The position numbers and the translations under genes are program-made. Positions 1 to 8,644 of a DNA stretch of 14,876 bases are shown piece after piece. The DNA comes from an uncultured Clostridia bacterium (lineage in GTDB: Bacteria > Bacillota > Clostridia > Oscillospirales > Ruminococcaceae), in NCBI GenBank assembly GCA_947630315.1, contig CANRHA010000016.1:1-14876 (forward strand), in the 5' to 3' direction. The notes under the pieces were generated by a model that saw only the letters and a program-made list of their open reading frames with translations, had not been told where the DNA came from and did no database searches. Position 1 is the stretch's first letter; the number at the start of each line of letters is the position of its first letter.

Positions 1-443
1 AGCATTATTTTATCGACATACGGCGCGAGAATTTTTGTTGTGAGTCCGGGGAAGGCGTTCTGCTCGTGGATAAGAGTCTTTCTGCCCATCTTTGCCGCCT
101 CTCTTACGATGGGCGCGCAGACGTACCCGCCGGTGCCTATTACGAGATCGGGCTGAAACTGTTTTATTATCTTTTTTGCCTTATGGCCTGCCGTCACAAG
201 GTATGCGGCGGCCTTTGCGTTGCGGGCGATATTTTTAAGCGTGAGCTTTCGCTGAAGCCCCGCCACCTTTATTGCGGCAAACTTAAAGCCCGCGTTTTCG
301 GCCAATCTGTGCTCCATTCCGCCGGGCGTTCCGACATATAAAAACTCAACATCGGGGCGATTCTCGCTTATTATCTCTGAGATAGCCAGCGCGGGATTGA
401 CATGACCCGCGGAGCCACCCCCGGAAAGAATTACTTTTAACAT
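1..443 (-). CDS. murG: MurG, lipid II synthase (UDP-GlcNAc transferase), N-terminal part
   Basis: Peripheral membrane glycosyltransferase that adds GlcNAc from UDP-GlcNAc to lipid I, making lipid II on the cytoplasmic face. Only the first 147 codons are present; the gene runs off the left window edge. Seen: the N-terminal glycine-rich loop GGGSAGHVNPAL at residues 8-19, then TGGYVCAP and HEQNAFPG, all typical of the MurG acceptor-binding N domain. The ATG at 441-443 is preceded by AAGGGGC at a usable distance. It lies 24 bp after the ftsW stop codon, so it is very probably the next gene of the same operon. Identification is confident from the motifs and the context; the donor-binding C domain is outside the window. 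Confidence 0.95.
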   Translation of the reverse strand, partial: MLKVILSGGGSAGHVNPALAISEIISENRPDVEFLYVGTPGGMEHRLAENAGFKFAAIKVAGLQRKLTLKNIARNAKAAAYLVTAGHKAKKIIKQFQPDLVIGTGGYVCAPIVREAAKMGRKTLIHEQNAFPGLTTKILAPYVDKIM

Positions 444-467
444 ATTTCGGCGCCCCTTTCAGAGGTA

Positions 468-1745
468 TTATATTTCACATTGTCGCGATACCGCAAGCAC
501 GACTCCCATCTCTGCAAGCTGTATTAGCAGCGCGGTGCCTCCCGAGCTGAAAAACGGCAGCGATATGCCGGTATTCGGGAAGGCGTTGCACGCGACTCCG
601 ATATTTAACAGCGCCTGCAAGCCTATCTGGAAGGTTATTCCGCCGGTTATCAGCATTCCGAATTTATCCGGCGCCTTTCTTGCAATATAAAATCCGCGGT
701 ATATCAGAAGTCCGAACAGTATTATAACTACCAGTCCGCCGAGGTAGCCGAGCTCCTCGACTATTACCGATATGATGAAGTCGTTCTGAGATTCGGGCAG
801 CCAGAGGTACTTTTGTTTCGATTCCCCGAAGCCGAGGCCGAACCAGCCTCCCGAACCTATCGCTATAAGCGATTGCGAGGTCTGCCAGTTTTCATCGGTT
901 ATTTCGCCGCTGTCGGCCGAGGACATTCCCGAAAATCTGTCAAGAACGTAGGAAAGGTCTATAAACCCGAGGGCGCTTGCAATTACCGCAACGAGAGCGC
1001 CCACGGCTACGAGCGCAAGCCCTAATTTTATAAGGTCCTTTACCGGAACGTCGCCGATAAAGAGCACCAAAAAGCCTATTATCGCCATAAGTATCAGGCC
1101 GGACATATGCCTTTGCAGAACCATGTTTCCGCAGACGAGCGCAAAGATTATTCCGTACCGCCAGAGGTCTTTTTTCCCGAGGCTCTTGTTCTGCGATTTT
1201 GAAACGAGGTAGGCGAGCATAACTATAAGTATCGGCTTCATAAGCTCGGAGGGCTGGATAGAAAGTCCGCCGCCCTCGGGCGAACCGCCGAGGGTGAGCC
1301 ATCTTCTTGCGCCGGCGACCTCGTCGCCGAACAGCGAGGTAAAGGTCAGAAGCCCTATGCCGCCCAAAAATCCAATCAGAACTATCTTTGAGTTCATAAG
1401 GATATGGTAGTCGAAAAACGATATGAAGATCATCATTATAACGCCCGCGACAGCGGCTATGCCCTGGGTGCGGACATACATATAGCCGTCATGGGAGGGC
1501 GACGAAAGCCCGGCGATATAGCTCGCCGAGAACATCATTATTATCCCGTAAACGAGCAGCACTATAACGACCGCAAAGAACACCATGTCGAGGCTGCCGT
1601 CGTAAATTCTTAGGCCGGGTTCCTTTGAACGCGCCTTTTTGCGCTCCTGCTTTTTTGGCGCGCGGGCAGGCGCCTTTTCGGGGCGAGCGGTTCGGCCGCC
1701 TTGGGGATCGCGGCTCAGTATGTAGTTTGTTCTTGTCTCGGCCAC
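468..1745 (-). CDS. ftsW: FtsW-type SEDS peptidoglycan polymerase
   Basis: Polytopic SEDS glycosyltransferase that polymerises lipid II at the septum, working with the class B PBP of the same cluster. The protein has 425 residues: a basic, proline-rich cytoplasmic N-terminus of about 50 residues, then about ten membrane segments. SEDS signatures are clear: GARRWLTLG and SIQPSELMK (residues 145-170), PESQNDFIISVIVEELG (residues 317-333, where D322 corresponds to the catalytic Asp known in FtsW/RodA), and PNTGISLPFFSSGG (390-403). The start is GTG at 1743-1745 with GGGAGG upstream. It lies 19 bp after mraY. Position between mraY and murG favours FtsW (or its sporulation paralogue SpoVE) over RodA; sequence alone does not separate FtsW from SpoVE. 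Confidence 0.95.
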   Translation of the reverse strand: MAETRTNYILSRDPQGGRTARPEKAPARAPKKQERKKARSKEPGLRIYDGSLDMVFFAVVIVLLVYGIIMMFSASYIAGLSSPSHDGYMYVRTQGIAAVAGVIMMIFISFFDYHILMNSKIVLIGFLGGIGLLTFTSLFGDEVAGARRWLTLGGSPEGGGLSIQPSELMKPILIVMLAYLVSKSQNKSLGKKDLWRYGIIFALVCGNMVLQRHMSGLILMAIIGFLVLFIGDVPVKDLIKLGLALVAVGALVAVIASALGFIDLSYVLDRFSGMSSADSGEITDENWQTSQSLIAIGSGGWFGLGFGESKQKYLWLPESQNDFIISVIVEELGYLGGLVVIILFGLLIYRGFYIARKAPDKFGMLITGGITFQIGLQALLNIGVACNAFPNTGISLPFFSSGGTALLIQLAEMGVVLAVSRQCEI

Positions 1746-1764
1746 GTCTTTCCCTCCCGAAAAT

Positions 1765-2778
1765 TCAATGCAGATACATCGCCGTCGCGAATATTCCCAA
1801 AAGTCCGGCTAAAAATGTTATCCCGGAAAATACAAATACTATCTTATACTCGCTCCAGCCAGAAAGCTCAAAGTGATGGTGTATCGGCGCCATCTTGAAC
1901 ACCCGCTTGTGCCTCAGCTTGTAGCTGCCTATCTGTATAACGTCGCTCATCGCCTCGATGAGGTAGATTATTCCGACGAGCGGGATAAGAAGCTCAAGCC
2001 CGCTCGCAAAGCCGAGCGCGACAACGCAGCCGCCCAAAAACATCGAGCCGGTGTCGCCCATGAACACCTTTGCAGGGTGGAGGTTCCAGATCAGAAACCC
2101 GAGGCAGCCCCCGGCGATCGCCATTGAAAACGCCGAGTACTCCCAATCGTTTAGCAGGGTGAATATGACCGTGAACGCCGCGGCGTATACAAAAGTCACG
2201 GTTCCGCAGAGGCCGTCTACGCCGTCGGTAAGGTTTACCGCGTTGACAAAGCCGTATATCGCCACAAACATTATAACATAGTAGAACCAGCCAAAATCGA
2301 CCTCGCCTAAAAAGGGAATGACCACCGCTGTGGTATCTCCGAGGAGCTTAAGCCCGAACAGGTAAAGCGCCACTACCGCCGCCTGACAAAGGCTCTTGCC
2401 CTTAACGTCAAAGCCCTTGTTGCGCTTTTTTACAACCTTTATGTAGTCGTCGATAAAGCCTATTACCATAAACAGCAGCGCTGCGCCGAGGCCCAAAAGC
2501 AATTTCAGGAACGCGTTGTCCGGCTGATCTATAAGATGCGACGAGCGGTAGGAGCTTATCAGAAAATACCCTATAAGCGAGGCGGCGACGGTAGCTATCG
2601 CGAACATAAAGCCGCCCATGAGAGGCGTGCCCTCTTTGTCCTTCTGCCAGCGCGGGCCTATTTCGAGGATATGCGCCCCGACCTTTAGTTTTTTAAGGTA
2701 GGGTATTAAGATATACCCCAGCCCCGCCGAGACAAAAAGTGAAACGAATCCTACTACAATGTTTATCCAAAAAGGCAT
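1765..2778 (-). CDS. mraY: MraY, phospho-MurNAc-pentapeptide transferase
   Basis: Integral membrane enzyme that transfers phospho-MurNAc-pentapeptide from UDP to undecaprenyl phosphate, making lipid I. The 337-residue length fits the family, with about ten hydrophobic segments. Seen motifs: TPLMGG (51-56), the DDY aspartate pair (D110, D111), NAVNLTDGVDGL (179-190), GDTGSMFLGG (241-250) and the cytoplasmic HHH triad (300-302, in APIHHHFE). The aspartates and the histidine loop are known to be needed for Mg2+ and substrate handling. ATG start at 2776-2778 with a GGGGGAAG ribosome binding site about 9 nt upstream. It follows murE by 21 bp, so the two are surely cotranscribed. murF and murD, frequent neighbours in other Firmicutes, are not beside it. 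Confidence 0.97.
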   Translation of the reverse strand: MPFWINIVVGFVSLFVSAGLGYILIPYLKKLKVGAHILEIGPRWQKDKEGTPLMGGFMFAIATVAASLIGYFLISSYRSSHLIDQPDNAFLKLLLGLGAALLFMVIGFIDDYIKVVKKRNKGFDVKGKSLCQAAVVALYLFGLKLLGDTTAVVIPFLGEVDFGWFYYVIMFVAIYGFVNAVNLTDGVDGLCGTVTFVYAAAFTVIFTLLNDWEYSAFSMAIAGGCLGFLIWNLHPAKVFMGDTGSMFLGGCVVALGFASGLELLIPLVGIIYLIEAMSDVIQIGSYKLRHKRVFKMAPIHHHFELSGWSEYKIVFVFSGITFLAGLLGIFATAMYLH

Positions 2779-2799
2779 ACGGTTTTTCTTCCCCCGATT

Positions 2800-4224
2800 T
2801 TACAGACTTTCAAGCGCCTCTTTTACTACCTCGCGCTCGTCAAAATGTATCTTTCCGTCTTTTAATATCTGATAGTCCTCGTGGCCCTTGCCGGCAAGCA
2901 CTAAGGTATCCTTCGGGCGCGCGTTTTTTATCGCCCAGAATATCGCCTCGCGGCGGTTGTCTATTTCAATATATTCGGCGTTTGTTCCGGCAAGACCGCC
3001 TATTATCTGAGTAATTATCGAATGCGGATCCTCGCTGCGCGGGTTGTCTGAGGTTATAATGAGGAAATCCGCGTACTTTGCGGCGGCCTTAGCCATTATC
3101 GGGCGCTTTATCGGATCGCGGTCTCCGCCGCAGCCGAACAGGCACACCACCCTCCCCTCGGCGCATTCTTTGACGCTTGAAAGAATATTTTCCAGCGCGT
3201 CGGGGGTGTGGGCGTAATCGAGGATAACGGTAAAATCGCGGCCGGTATTAACTACTTCGCATCTGCCGCGAACGCCGTTTATATCCTTTATCAGCGGGAT
3301 AAACTCCTCGGGGTTTTCGCCGGTAAGTTCAACGACGGCCATGGCGCAGAGCGCGTTTGATACGTTATACCCTCCCGGCAGGCGTATTTCGGTTTTGTAG
3401 GCCCTGCGCTTACGGCAGTACCAGAATATCGAGCCGTGCGGCCTAAGACATATCGCGTCGGCGGAAAAATCGCTCTCGTCTTTGACGGTAAAGCCGTATT
3501 TTTCACAGGATATCTCTCCGTAAAGCCTTCTGCCGCCCTCGTCGTCAAGGTTTATAAGCGCCCTGTCGCACTGAGAAAAGAGTATCTTTTTTGCCTGATA
3601 GTAGTTCTCCATATTGCCGTGGAAGTCGAGGTGGTCCTGAGTGAGATTCGTGAACGCGGCTATGTCAAAACGTATGCCCGCAAGGCGGCGCTGTTCAAGC
3701 CCCTGGGAAGTCGCCTCCATAACGCAGTATTCGCACCCCGCGTCGACCATCTTCTTTAAAAGCTCAAAAAATTCGTCCGGCTCGGGGGTCGAGCGCTCGG
3801 CATGTAAAACCTCGCCGCCTATCTCGTTGCAGCAGGTTCCTATAAGGCCGGTCTTATGGCCTAAGGCGGTGAGCAGATTTTTTATGACCGTCGTCACGGT
3901 GGTCTTTCCGTTGGTGCCGGTAACGGCTATCATTTTAAGGCTGTTCTGAGGGTTTCCGTACCTGTTCGCCCATATCTTCGCAAGGGCTTCGCGGGTGTCC
4001 GGAACAACAACCTGATTGGGTATTCCGCAGTCGCGCTGAGTAACAAAAAACGCGACTCCCTTGCCAATAAGCTCGGGTATGGCGCTGTGGGCGTCAAAGT
4101 TTTTGCCCTCAAGACAGACAAAAAGACTTCCCGGCCCGGCCTTGCGCGAATCGGAGAAAAGTCCTGTAATTTCAATATCCTCGGGCGGATCTGCAACGCC
4201 CTTTAAAAGTTCACTGAGTTTCAT
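2800..4224 (-). CDS. murE: MurE, UDP-MurNAc-tripeptide synthetase (meso-DAP type)
   Basis: Cytoplasmic ATP-dependent ligase adding the third amino acid to UDP-MurNAc-L-Ala-D-Glu. The 474-residue protein shows the three-domain Mur ligase layout: SDSR (24-27) in the UDP-binding N domain, the P-loop TGTNGKTT (102-109), QDHLDFHG (196-203), the AKKILF lysine (K212, carbamylated in the family), GVRGRCE and DYAHTPDAL near 317-344, DNPR (393-396) and GKGHE (445-449). DNPR is the known signature for meso-diaminopimelate, as opposed to the L-lysine enzymes, so the cell wall is predicted to be DAP type. ATG start with AAAGGGG upstream. It lies 58 bp after the PBP gene, and a small GC hairpin sits in that gap. 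Confidence 0.97.
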   Translation of the reverse strand: MKLSELLKGVADPPEDIEITGLFSDSRKAGPGSLFVCLEGKNFDAHSAIPELIGKGVAFFVTQRDCGIPNQVVVPDTREALAKIWANRYGNPQNSLKMIAVTGTNGKTTVTTVIKNLLTALGHKTGLIGTCCNEIGGEVLHAERSTPEPDEFFELLKKMVDAGCEYCVMEATSQGLEQRRLAGIRFDIAAFTNLTQDHLDFHGNMENYYQAKKILFSQCDRALINLDDEGGRRLYGEISCEKYGFTVKDESDFSADAICLRPHGSIFWYCRKRRAYKTEIRLPGGYNVSNALCAMAVVELTGENPEEFIPLIKDINGVRGRCEVVNTGRDFTVILDYAHTPDALENILSSVKECAEGRVVCLFGCGGDRDPIKRPIMAKAAAKYADFLIITSDNPRSEDPHSIITQIIGGLAGTNAEYIEIDNRREAIFWAIKNARPKDTLVLAGKGHEDYQILKDGKIHFDEREVVKEALESL

Positions 4225-4242
4225 ATTTTACCCCTTTGGTTC

Positions 4243-4260
4243 AAAACCGGGCGAGCCCGG
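4243..4260 (-). terminator. short GC hairpin plus T4 between pbp and murE
   Basis: In the transcribed (minus) sense CCGGGC and GCCCGG form a short stem with a 2-4 nt loop, followed at once by TTTT. It could be a weak terminator or attenuator, or an RNA processing or stability site that lowers expression of murE and the genes after it. The stem is too short for a confident call. Confidence 0.3.
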
Positions 4261-4282
4261 CAAAATCATCGCGATTATATGA

Positions 4283-6559
4283 TCAGCCGGTCTCGTCGTT
4301 TACAATAAAGTATGTTTCTATAATCGTTCCTACCTCGACGTACTCCTCTTTATAATTCATAACGCCCGAGCAGGTCGCGCCCGATTTGCGCGCGGCGCCG
4401 CCGAGAGGCTTAAGGTTGAGCCCTAAGCTTGTGAGTTTTTTGTTGGCGTATTCAAGCGTTTTTCCGGTGAGGTCGGGAACGAATACATATTCGGGTTCGG
4501 TGTCCTCCTCGGTATATAGAACGACTTTGCAGCCTTTGGGCATCGCGTTGCCTGTAGAGGGAACCTGCCTTAAAACGGTATCGCCGTCGCCTATTATCTC
4601 GTATTCAAGCCCGAGGGCCGAAAGCGTAGCTTCAACCGATTCAACGTCGTCGTTGATGAGGTCGGGAACGTTTACGTCGAGGGTCTCGAGGTCCTCCTCG
4701 CTGTATTCGGCATAGTAGCCGAGGTAGGGAAGTATCTCCTGAAATACCTCGGATACGACCGGCGCCGCGACCGCCGAGCCGTAGTATCTCCCGGCGCTGG
4801 GCTGGTCTATCATAACGAGCATTATTATTTCGGGGTCCTCCGCCGGGTAGAAGGCGCAGTACGACGAAACATAGAGCGAATCGCCGCCCTTGAGGTCGAG
4901 CTTCTGCGAGGTTCCCGATTTTCCGCCGATGTTGTAGCCCTGAATATAAACGTTAGAGCCTTGGTTCATCGTAACTACCGTTTCAAGGGTGTCGCGCATT
5001 ATCGACGACGTTTCCTCCGAGATCACCTGGCGCTTGATCGTAGGTTCAAACTGCTTTACTATATTGCCGTCGGCGTCTACGATTTTATTCACGATATACG
5101 GAGTTACAAGGTACCCGCCGTTTATTACCGCGGCGTAGGCCGTGATCATCTGTAACGGGGTTATCTTATTTGCCTGGCCGAACGAGCTTGTCGCAAGGTC
5201 GAGGGCGGTCATTCTTGAATAGGGAACGTAAATGCTGTCCGCCTCTGCGGGAAGGTCTATCCCGGTTTTTTCGGTGAGTCCGTAGGCTTTGAAGTAATCG
5301 GTAAACGCCTTAGCGCCGAGCTTCTGGCCGATGGCTATAAACGCCGGGTTGCAGGAATTTGTCATCGCCTGAACAAAGTTCTGGGTGCCGTGCCCGCCCG
5401 ATGAAGTCCAACAGTGGATAGGCGGAACGCCCTTGACTACCGTAACCGAGCCGTCGCAGTAAAACGTATCGGTGAGGGGCGAGATCGCCCTTTCCTCCAG
5501 CGCCGCGGAGCCGGTCACGACCTTAAATACCGAGCCGGGGTAGTAAAGCGTTGATACCGCCTTATTCGTCCATTGGCGGTTCCACGCGTCCGATCTTGCG
5601 GCTATATAGGCGTCTTCGCCCTCGGTCTGACGTATTTCTTCCAATGCGGCGGCGGTTTTTTCATCGTATATGACCGCCGGGTTGTTGAGGTCGTAGTCCG
5701 GCTCGGTCGCCATCGCGAGTATCTTGCCGGTCTTTGCCTCCATAACTATCGCGCAGCCCTTTTCCTTGGCGAGGTTTGATTCCACCGCGGATTTAAGCGC
5801 CTTTTCGGTGTAATACTGTATAGTAGTATCGAGATTTGTATATATAGAATCGCCGTCCTGAGCGTCATAGCTCTGCTTATAGCGGTACTGTATCTCAGTG
5901 TTTGTGGCGTCAACTGCGGTGATTATCTTTCCGTCGACGCCGGTGAGGTAGTCGTCGTAGTACGCCTCAAGGCCGTATATCCCGTAGCCGTCGTAGTGAA
6001 GGTGCCCTATGACGTTCGCGGCGAGGTCGTTATTCGGGTAATAGCGCTTTGCGGTAGGCGCCGCGCCGACGCAGTAAAGCCCGAGGTCGGTCAGCGGTGT
6101 CATTATCGCCTGCGCGGTGATCTTATCGACGTTCTTTGCGATTATCTGATATCCGCTGTCGGTGTAAAGCTTCTGCCTGACCTCCTCCTCGGTCACGTCA
6201 AGGTTCGAGGTCATGGCGTTTATGATCGCGCGCTCGTAGTCCACCCTCTTTTCGGGAGGGAGATCCTTATTGCTGTTCTGCTTTCTGACCTGCTCCTGGA
6301 AGGTGTTCGGGTCGACGTATACCGTGTAAACGGTGACGCTCTGCGCAAGCACCTGCCCGTTTGAATCGTAGATGGTTCCGCGGTTTGCGGCGACCGTCAT
6401 CGTCTTGAACTGCTGGCGGTTTGCGAGGTCCTGATACTTATTGCTGTCCTTTACGGCGACCTTATACATTGTAAAGGCTATATACGCCATCACAAGAAGC
6501 ATCAGAAGAAAAACGAGCGTGCAAAGCTTCGCCTTCATCTTTGATGTCGATTTTTCCAT
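4283..6559 (-). CDS. Class B penicillin-binding protein with two PASTA domains (FtsI/PbpB/SpoVD type)
   Basis: Bitopic transpeptidase that cross-links peptidoglycan, at the division septum by its context. With the start at ATG 6557-6559 it has 758 residues: a cytoplasmic basic stretch, one membrane anchor (about 11-31), a dimerisation domain, and the transpeptidase domain with SVFK (active-site S343), SCN (402-404) and KSGT (547-550), then two C-terminal PASTA repeats (about 628-683 and 692-758). The start was chosen because AAGGGGG lies 7 nt upstream; the frame stays open to 6634, but the far TTG there has no ribosome binding site. B. subtilis has two such genes here (pbpB and spoVD); this cluster has one, so it may serve vegetative division and possibly sporulation. 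The gap after ftsL is 122 bp, the longest in the cluster, and shows no convincing promoter. Confidence 0.95.
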   Translation of the reverse strand: MEKSTSKMKAKLCTLVFLLMLLVMAYIAFTMYKVAVKDSNKYQDLANRQQFKTMTVAANRGTIYDSNGQVLAQSVTVYTVYVDPNTFQEQVRKQNSNKDLPPEKRVDYERAIINAMTSNLDVTEEEVRQKLYTDSGYQIIAKNVDKITAQAIMTPLTDLGLYCVGAAPTAKRYYPNNDLAANVIGHLHYDGYGIYGLEAYYDDYLTGVDGKIITAVDATNTEIQYRYKQSYDAQDGDSIYTNLDTTIQYYTEKALKSAVESNLAKEKGCAIVMEAKTGKILAMATEPDYDLNNPAVIYDEKTAAALEEIRQTEGEDAYIAARSDAWNRQWTNKAVSTLYYPGSVFKVVTGSAALEERAISPLTDTFYCDGSVTVVKGVPPIHCWTSSGGHGTQNFVQAMTNSCNPAFIAIGQKLGAKAFTDYFKAYGLTEKTGIDLPAEADSIYVPYSRMTALDLATSSFGQANKITPLQMITAYAAVINGGYLVTPYIVNKIVDADGNIVKQFEPTIKRQVISEETSSIMRDTLETVVTMNQGSNVYIQGYNIGGKSGTSQKLDLKGGDSLYVSSYCAFYPAEDPEIIMLVMIDQPSAGRYYGSAVAAPVVSEVFQEILPYLGYYAEYSEEDLETLDVNVPDLINDDVESVEATLSALGLEYEIIGDGDTVLRQVPSTGNAMPKGCKVVLYTEEDTEPEYVFVPDLTGKTLEYANKKLTSLGLNLKPLGGAARKSGATCSGVMNYKEEYVEVGTIIETYFIVNDETG

Positions 6560-6681
6560 TCGGCCGCCCCCTTCACGAAAATTCCGATAAAGCAAAAAGT
6601 CAAGCCCGCCCGCGCCGGTATATGCAAAGCTCAACTTTTCTGTCCGTTATTATCTTATTGCCTTCACTGTCCGGATATGCC

Positions 6682-7164
6682 TCATGCGCCGATATGTTCC
6701 TTCAGATCGTTTATGAAGTTTCTGATCCTTATAAAGATGTTCTTGTTCTCGGCCTCGACCTTTTCTATTACCGAATCGCCGGTGAGTTCGACATATTCGA
6801 TCTGGGCCTTGTCGAGCTTTTTGAGACCTAAGACGTTTTCGGCGTAGTCCTCAACGTTCTTTAAAGAGGTCCTCGCCTCATACTCGGCGGCAAGGGTTAT
6901 ATTTTCGGATTGCAGGCTTTTGAGTTCACTTTCAAGAGAGCTTATCTCCCTGAAAAGCGAATTTGTCTCGACCTTTCCGTACAAAACCGCGCAGAAAACG
7001 GCAAGGATCAGAAACGCCCTGAACGCAAACTTGAAGGCGCTCTCCTTCTTCGCCATGGGAATGGGGTTTTTCTGCATTTTTATTGCGGGCTGCTCCTGTT
7101 CGGCGGGCTTTTGCTTGGGCTCGTAAACAGAGAGATCGTAAGCCAAATTTCCGCGGTTTGCCAA
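6682..7164 (-). CDS. ftsL: FtsL-like septum-formation protein
   Basis: Small bitopic divisome protein that, with DivIC/FtsB and DivIB/FtsQ, activates FtsW and its PBP. The 160-residue product has a basic cytoplasmic N-terminus, one membrane helix (about 46-63), then an extracellular coiled coil (about 65-100; SLESELKSLQSENITLAAEYEA) and the AENVLGL segment usual in FtsL/DivIC proteins. Sequence conservation in this family is poor, so the call rests on architecture plus position between rsmH and the PBP gene. The start is TTG at 7162-7164, with GGGGGAGG about 9 nt upstream; an ATG 6 nt further upstream is in another frame. The C-terminus (130-160) is a charged tail longer than in many FtsL proteins. 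Confidence 0.87.
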   Translation of the reverse strand: MANRGNLAYDLSVYEPKQKPAEQEQPAIKMQKNPIPMAKKESAFKFAFRAFLILAVFCAVLYGKVETNSLFREISSLESELKSLQSENITLAAEYEARTSLKNVEDYAENVLGLKKLDKAQIEYVELTGDSVIEKVEAENKNIFIRIRNFINDLKEHIGA

Positions 7165-7200
7165 AGTTCATTCCCTCCCCCGGGTCGATCCTTTTTATCT

Positions 7201-8127
7201 TCAATCCTTTATTTTTTCTATTATCCTGAGTTTTGCCGATCTTGAACGCAGGTTTATCCGCTGCTCCTCCTCCGAGGGTTCTATCGGCTTTTTGTTGACA
7301 AGTCTGCCCCTCGGGGTCTTTCCGCACACGCACACCGGAAATTCGGGCGGGCAGGTGCAACCCTGGCAAAACCCCGCGAACCGCTGTTTTACAAGGCGGT
7401 CTTCAAGGGAGTGGAATGTTATTATTGCAAGACGGCCGCCGGGTTTTAAAAGCCCGAAAGCCTTATCTAATACCTCTGAAAGCGAGCCGAGCTCGTTGTT
7501 GACCTCGATGCGTATAGCCTGGAACGTCTTCCGGCAGGGATTGTGGTCCCGCCGAGCCTTCTGCGGAACCGACATCTTAACGATTTCGGCCAGCTCCGCA
7601 GTAGATTCGATGGGATTTGATTCACGCAACTTTACTATATTGGAGGCAATGTTTCTGGCATATTTTTCTTCGCCGTATTCAAAAATTATACGGCACAGCT
7701 CCTCTAACGGGTAGCTGTTTACAACGTCGCGGGCCGAAAGCCCTTCGCGGCTCATTCTCATGTCGAGCGGCGCGTCGTCGTGATACGAGAAGCCGCGCTC
7801 GCGGTTGTCAAGCTGATAGCTCGATACCCCGAGATCTAAAAGCATCCCGTCTATTTTATCGATGCCGAGCTCGCGTAAAACGCTGTCGACTTCGCTGTAG
7901 TTAGACCGCACAAGCTTTGCGTTTAAACCGTAGAGGCGTTCCCCTGCGGCCTTTATTGCGTCGGGATCACGGTCGATAGCTATAAGCATACCGGTCTCAA
8001 GCCTGCGCGCTATTTCATATGAATGTCCGCCGCCGCCGGCCGTGCCGTCGACGTAGATACCGTTCGGCCTTATATCAAGGCCCTCTATGCATTCGTCCAG
8101 AAGGACGGGTAAATGTACAAATTCCAA
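7201..8127 (-). CDS. rsmH: RsmH (MraW), 16S rRNA m4C1402 methyltransferase
   Basis: Cytosolic S-adenosylmethionine-dependent enzyme that N4-methylates cytosine 1402 of 16S rRNA in the ribosomal decoding centre. Its 308 residues match the family length. Seen: the N-terminal FVHLPVLLDECIEGL, the SAM-binding loop DGTAGGGGHS (27-36), the family segment LLDLGVSSYQLDNRERGFSY, and ITFHSLEDRLVKQRF near the C-terminus, followed by a cysteine-rich CPPEFPVCVCG stretch common in Firmicutes homologues. The start is TTG at 8125-8127, with GGAG 7 nt upstream; it preserves the conserved N-terminus. Its ribosome binding site lies inside the last codons of mraZ and only 1 bp separates the genes, so translation is probably coupled. 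Confidence 0.97.
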   Translation of the reverse strand: MEFVHLPVLLDECIEGLDIRPNGIYVDGTAGGGGHSYEIARRLETGMLIAIDRDPDAIKAAGERLYGLNAKLVRSNYSEVDSVLRELGIDKIDGMLLDLGVSSYQLDNRERGFSYHDDAPLDMRMSREGLSARDVVNSYPLEELCRIIFEYGEEKYARNIASNIVKLRESNPIESTAELAEIVKMSVPQKARRDHNPCRKTFQAIRIEVNNELGSLSEVLDKAFGLLKPGGRLAIITFHSLEDRLVKQRFAGFCQGCTCPPEFPVCVCGKTPRGRLVNKKPIEPSEEEQRINLRSRSAKLRIIEKIKD

Positions 8128-8128
8128 A

Positions 8129-8587
8129 TTAAATCTCCAAAGCTCCGAGCGCTTCGTAAAGCTCCTCCTGCCCTATAGACTGAGTGAATGCCTCGTAGGT
8201 GGCTTTATCCCAAATTTCCGCCGTATCCATAGCTCCTACGACGTAAACGTCCTTCATCAGCATCGCGTACTCTCTGAGCGCCTGGGGAACCAAGATTCTG
8301 CCGAGCTTGTCCGCCTCGACCGATATTGCGCCCTTTATATATATCTGTTTAAGTATCTCTTTTTCTCTGCCGGTCTTCATCGCCGATATCTTCAACATGA
8401 GGCTGTTCCATTTTTCCTCCGAATAGGCCACAAGGCGGTGATCGGCGCCGCGGGTGAGAATGAATCTGTCGCCTATTATGTCGCGGAAGCGCTGAGGAAA
8501 GCTCATTCTGCCCTTTGAGTCTATTGTATAGGGCAGCTCTCCGCTCATCATGTTCAGTAACTTCTCGGAATCAGACAACAAATCCAC
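8129..8587 (-). CDS. mraZ: MraZ, transcriptional regulator of the dcw cluster
   Basis: AbrB-like ring-forming DNA-binding protein, known in other bacteria to regulate its own dcw operon. Both half-motifs are present: TIDSKGRMSFPQRFR (21-35) and DKLGRILVPQALRE (93-106), each giving a swapped-hairpin DNA-binding unit. The outermost start GTG (8585-8587) gives 152 residues. AAGGGGG abuts that GTG and is better spaced for the in-frame TTG codons 3-4, while the ATG pair at codons 13-14 matches the usual N-terminus (MxxGEYxHTID). True length is therefore about 140-150 residues. It is the first gene of the cluster, downstream of a clear promoter with possible MraZ boxes. Confidence 0.96.
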   Translation of the reverse strand: MDLLSDSEKLLNMMSGELPYTIDSKGRMSFPQRFRDIIGDRFILTRGADHRLVAYSEEKWNSLMLKISAMKTGREKEILKQIYIKGAISVEADKLGRILVPQALREYAMLMKDVYVVGAMDTAEIWDKATYEAFTQSIGQEELYEALGALEI

Positions 8588-8610
8588 CCCCTTCTTTAAG
8601 AAAAATACCG

Positions 8611-8644
8611 CGAATTAACACCAAATTCCACTTCGTACCAAAAT
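8611..8644 (-). promoter_or_regulatory. Possible MraZ operator (TGG repeats)
   Basis: Directly downstream of the -10, in the operon sense, TGG occurs at 8638-8640 and 8628-8630, exactly 10 bp apart, with a third offset copy at 8621-8623. AAGTGG around the second resembles the AAAGTGG and TGGG-type boxes, about 10 bp apart, described for MraZ. The position would allow autorepression. Inference from spacing and family knowledge. Confidence 0.4.

Noticed and set aside
940..1302. Long alternative-frame ORFs inside ftsW, murE and the PBP gene
   Set aside because: They are shadows of well-supported genes, with arginine-rich composition typical of off-frame translation.
6560..6634. Upstream extension of the PBP by 25 codons
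   Set aside because: It starts at a TTG without Shine-Dalgarno, whereas AAGGGGG precedes the ATG at 6559; the extra residues would break the normal N-terminus.
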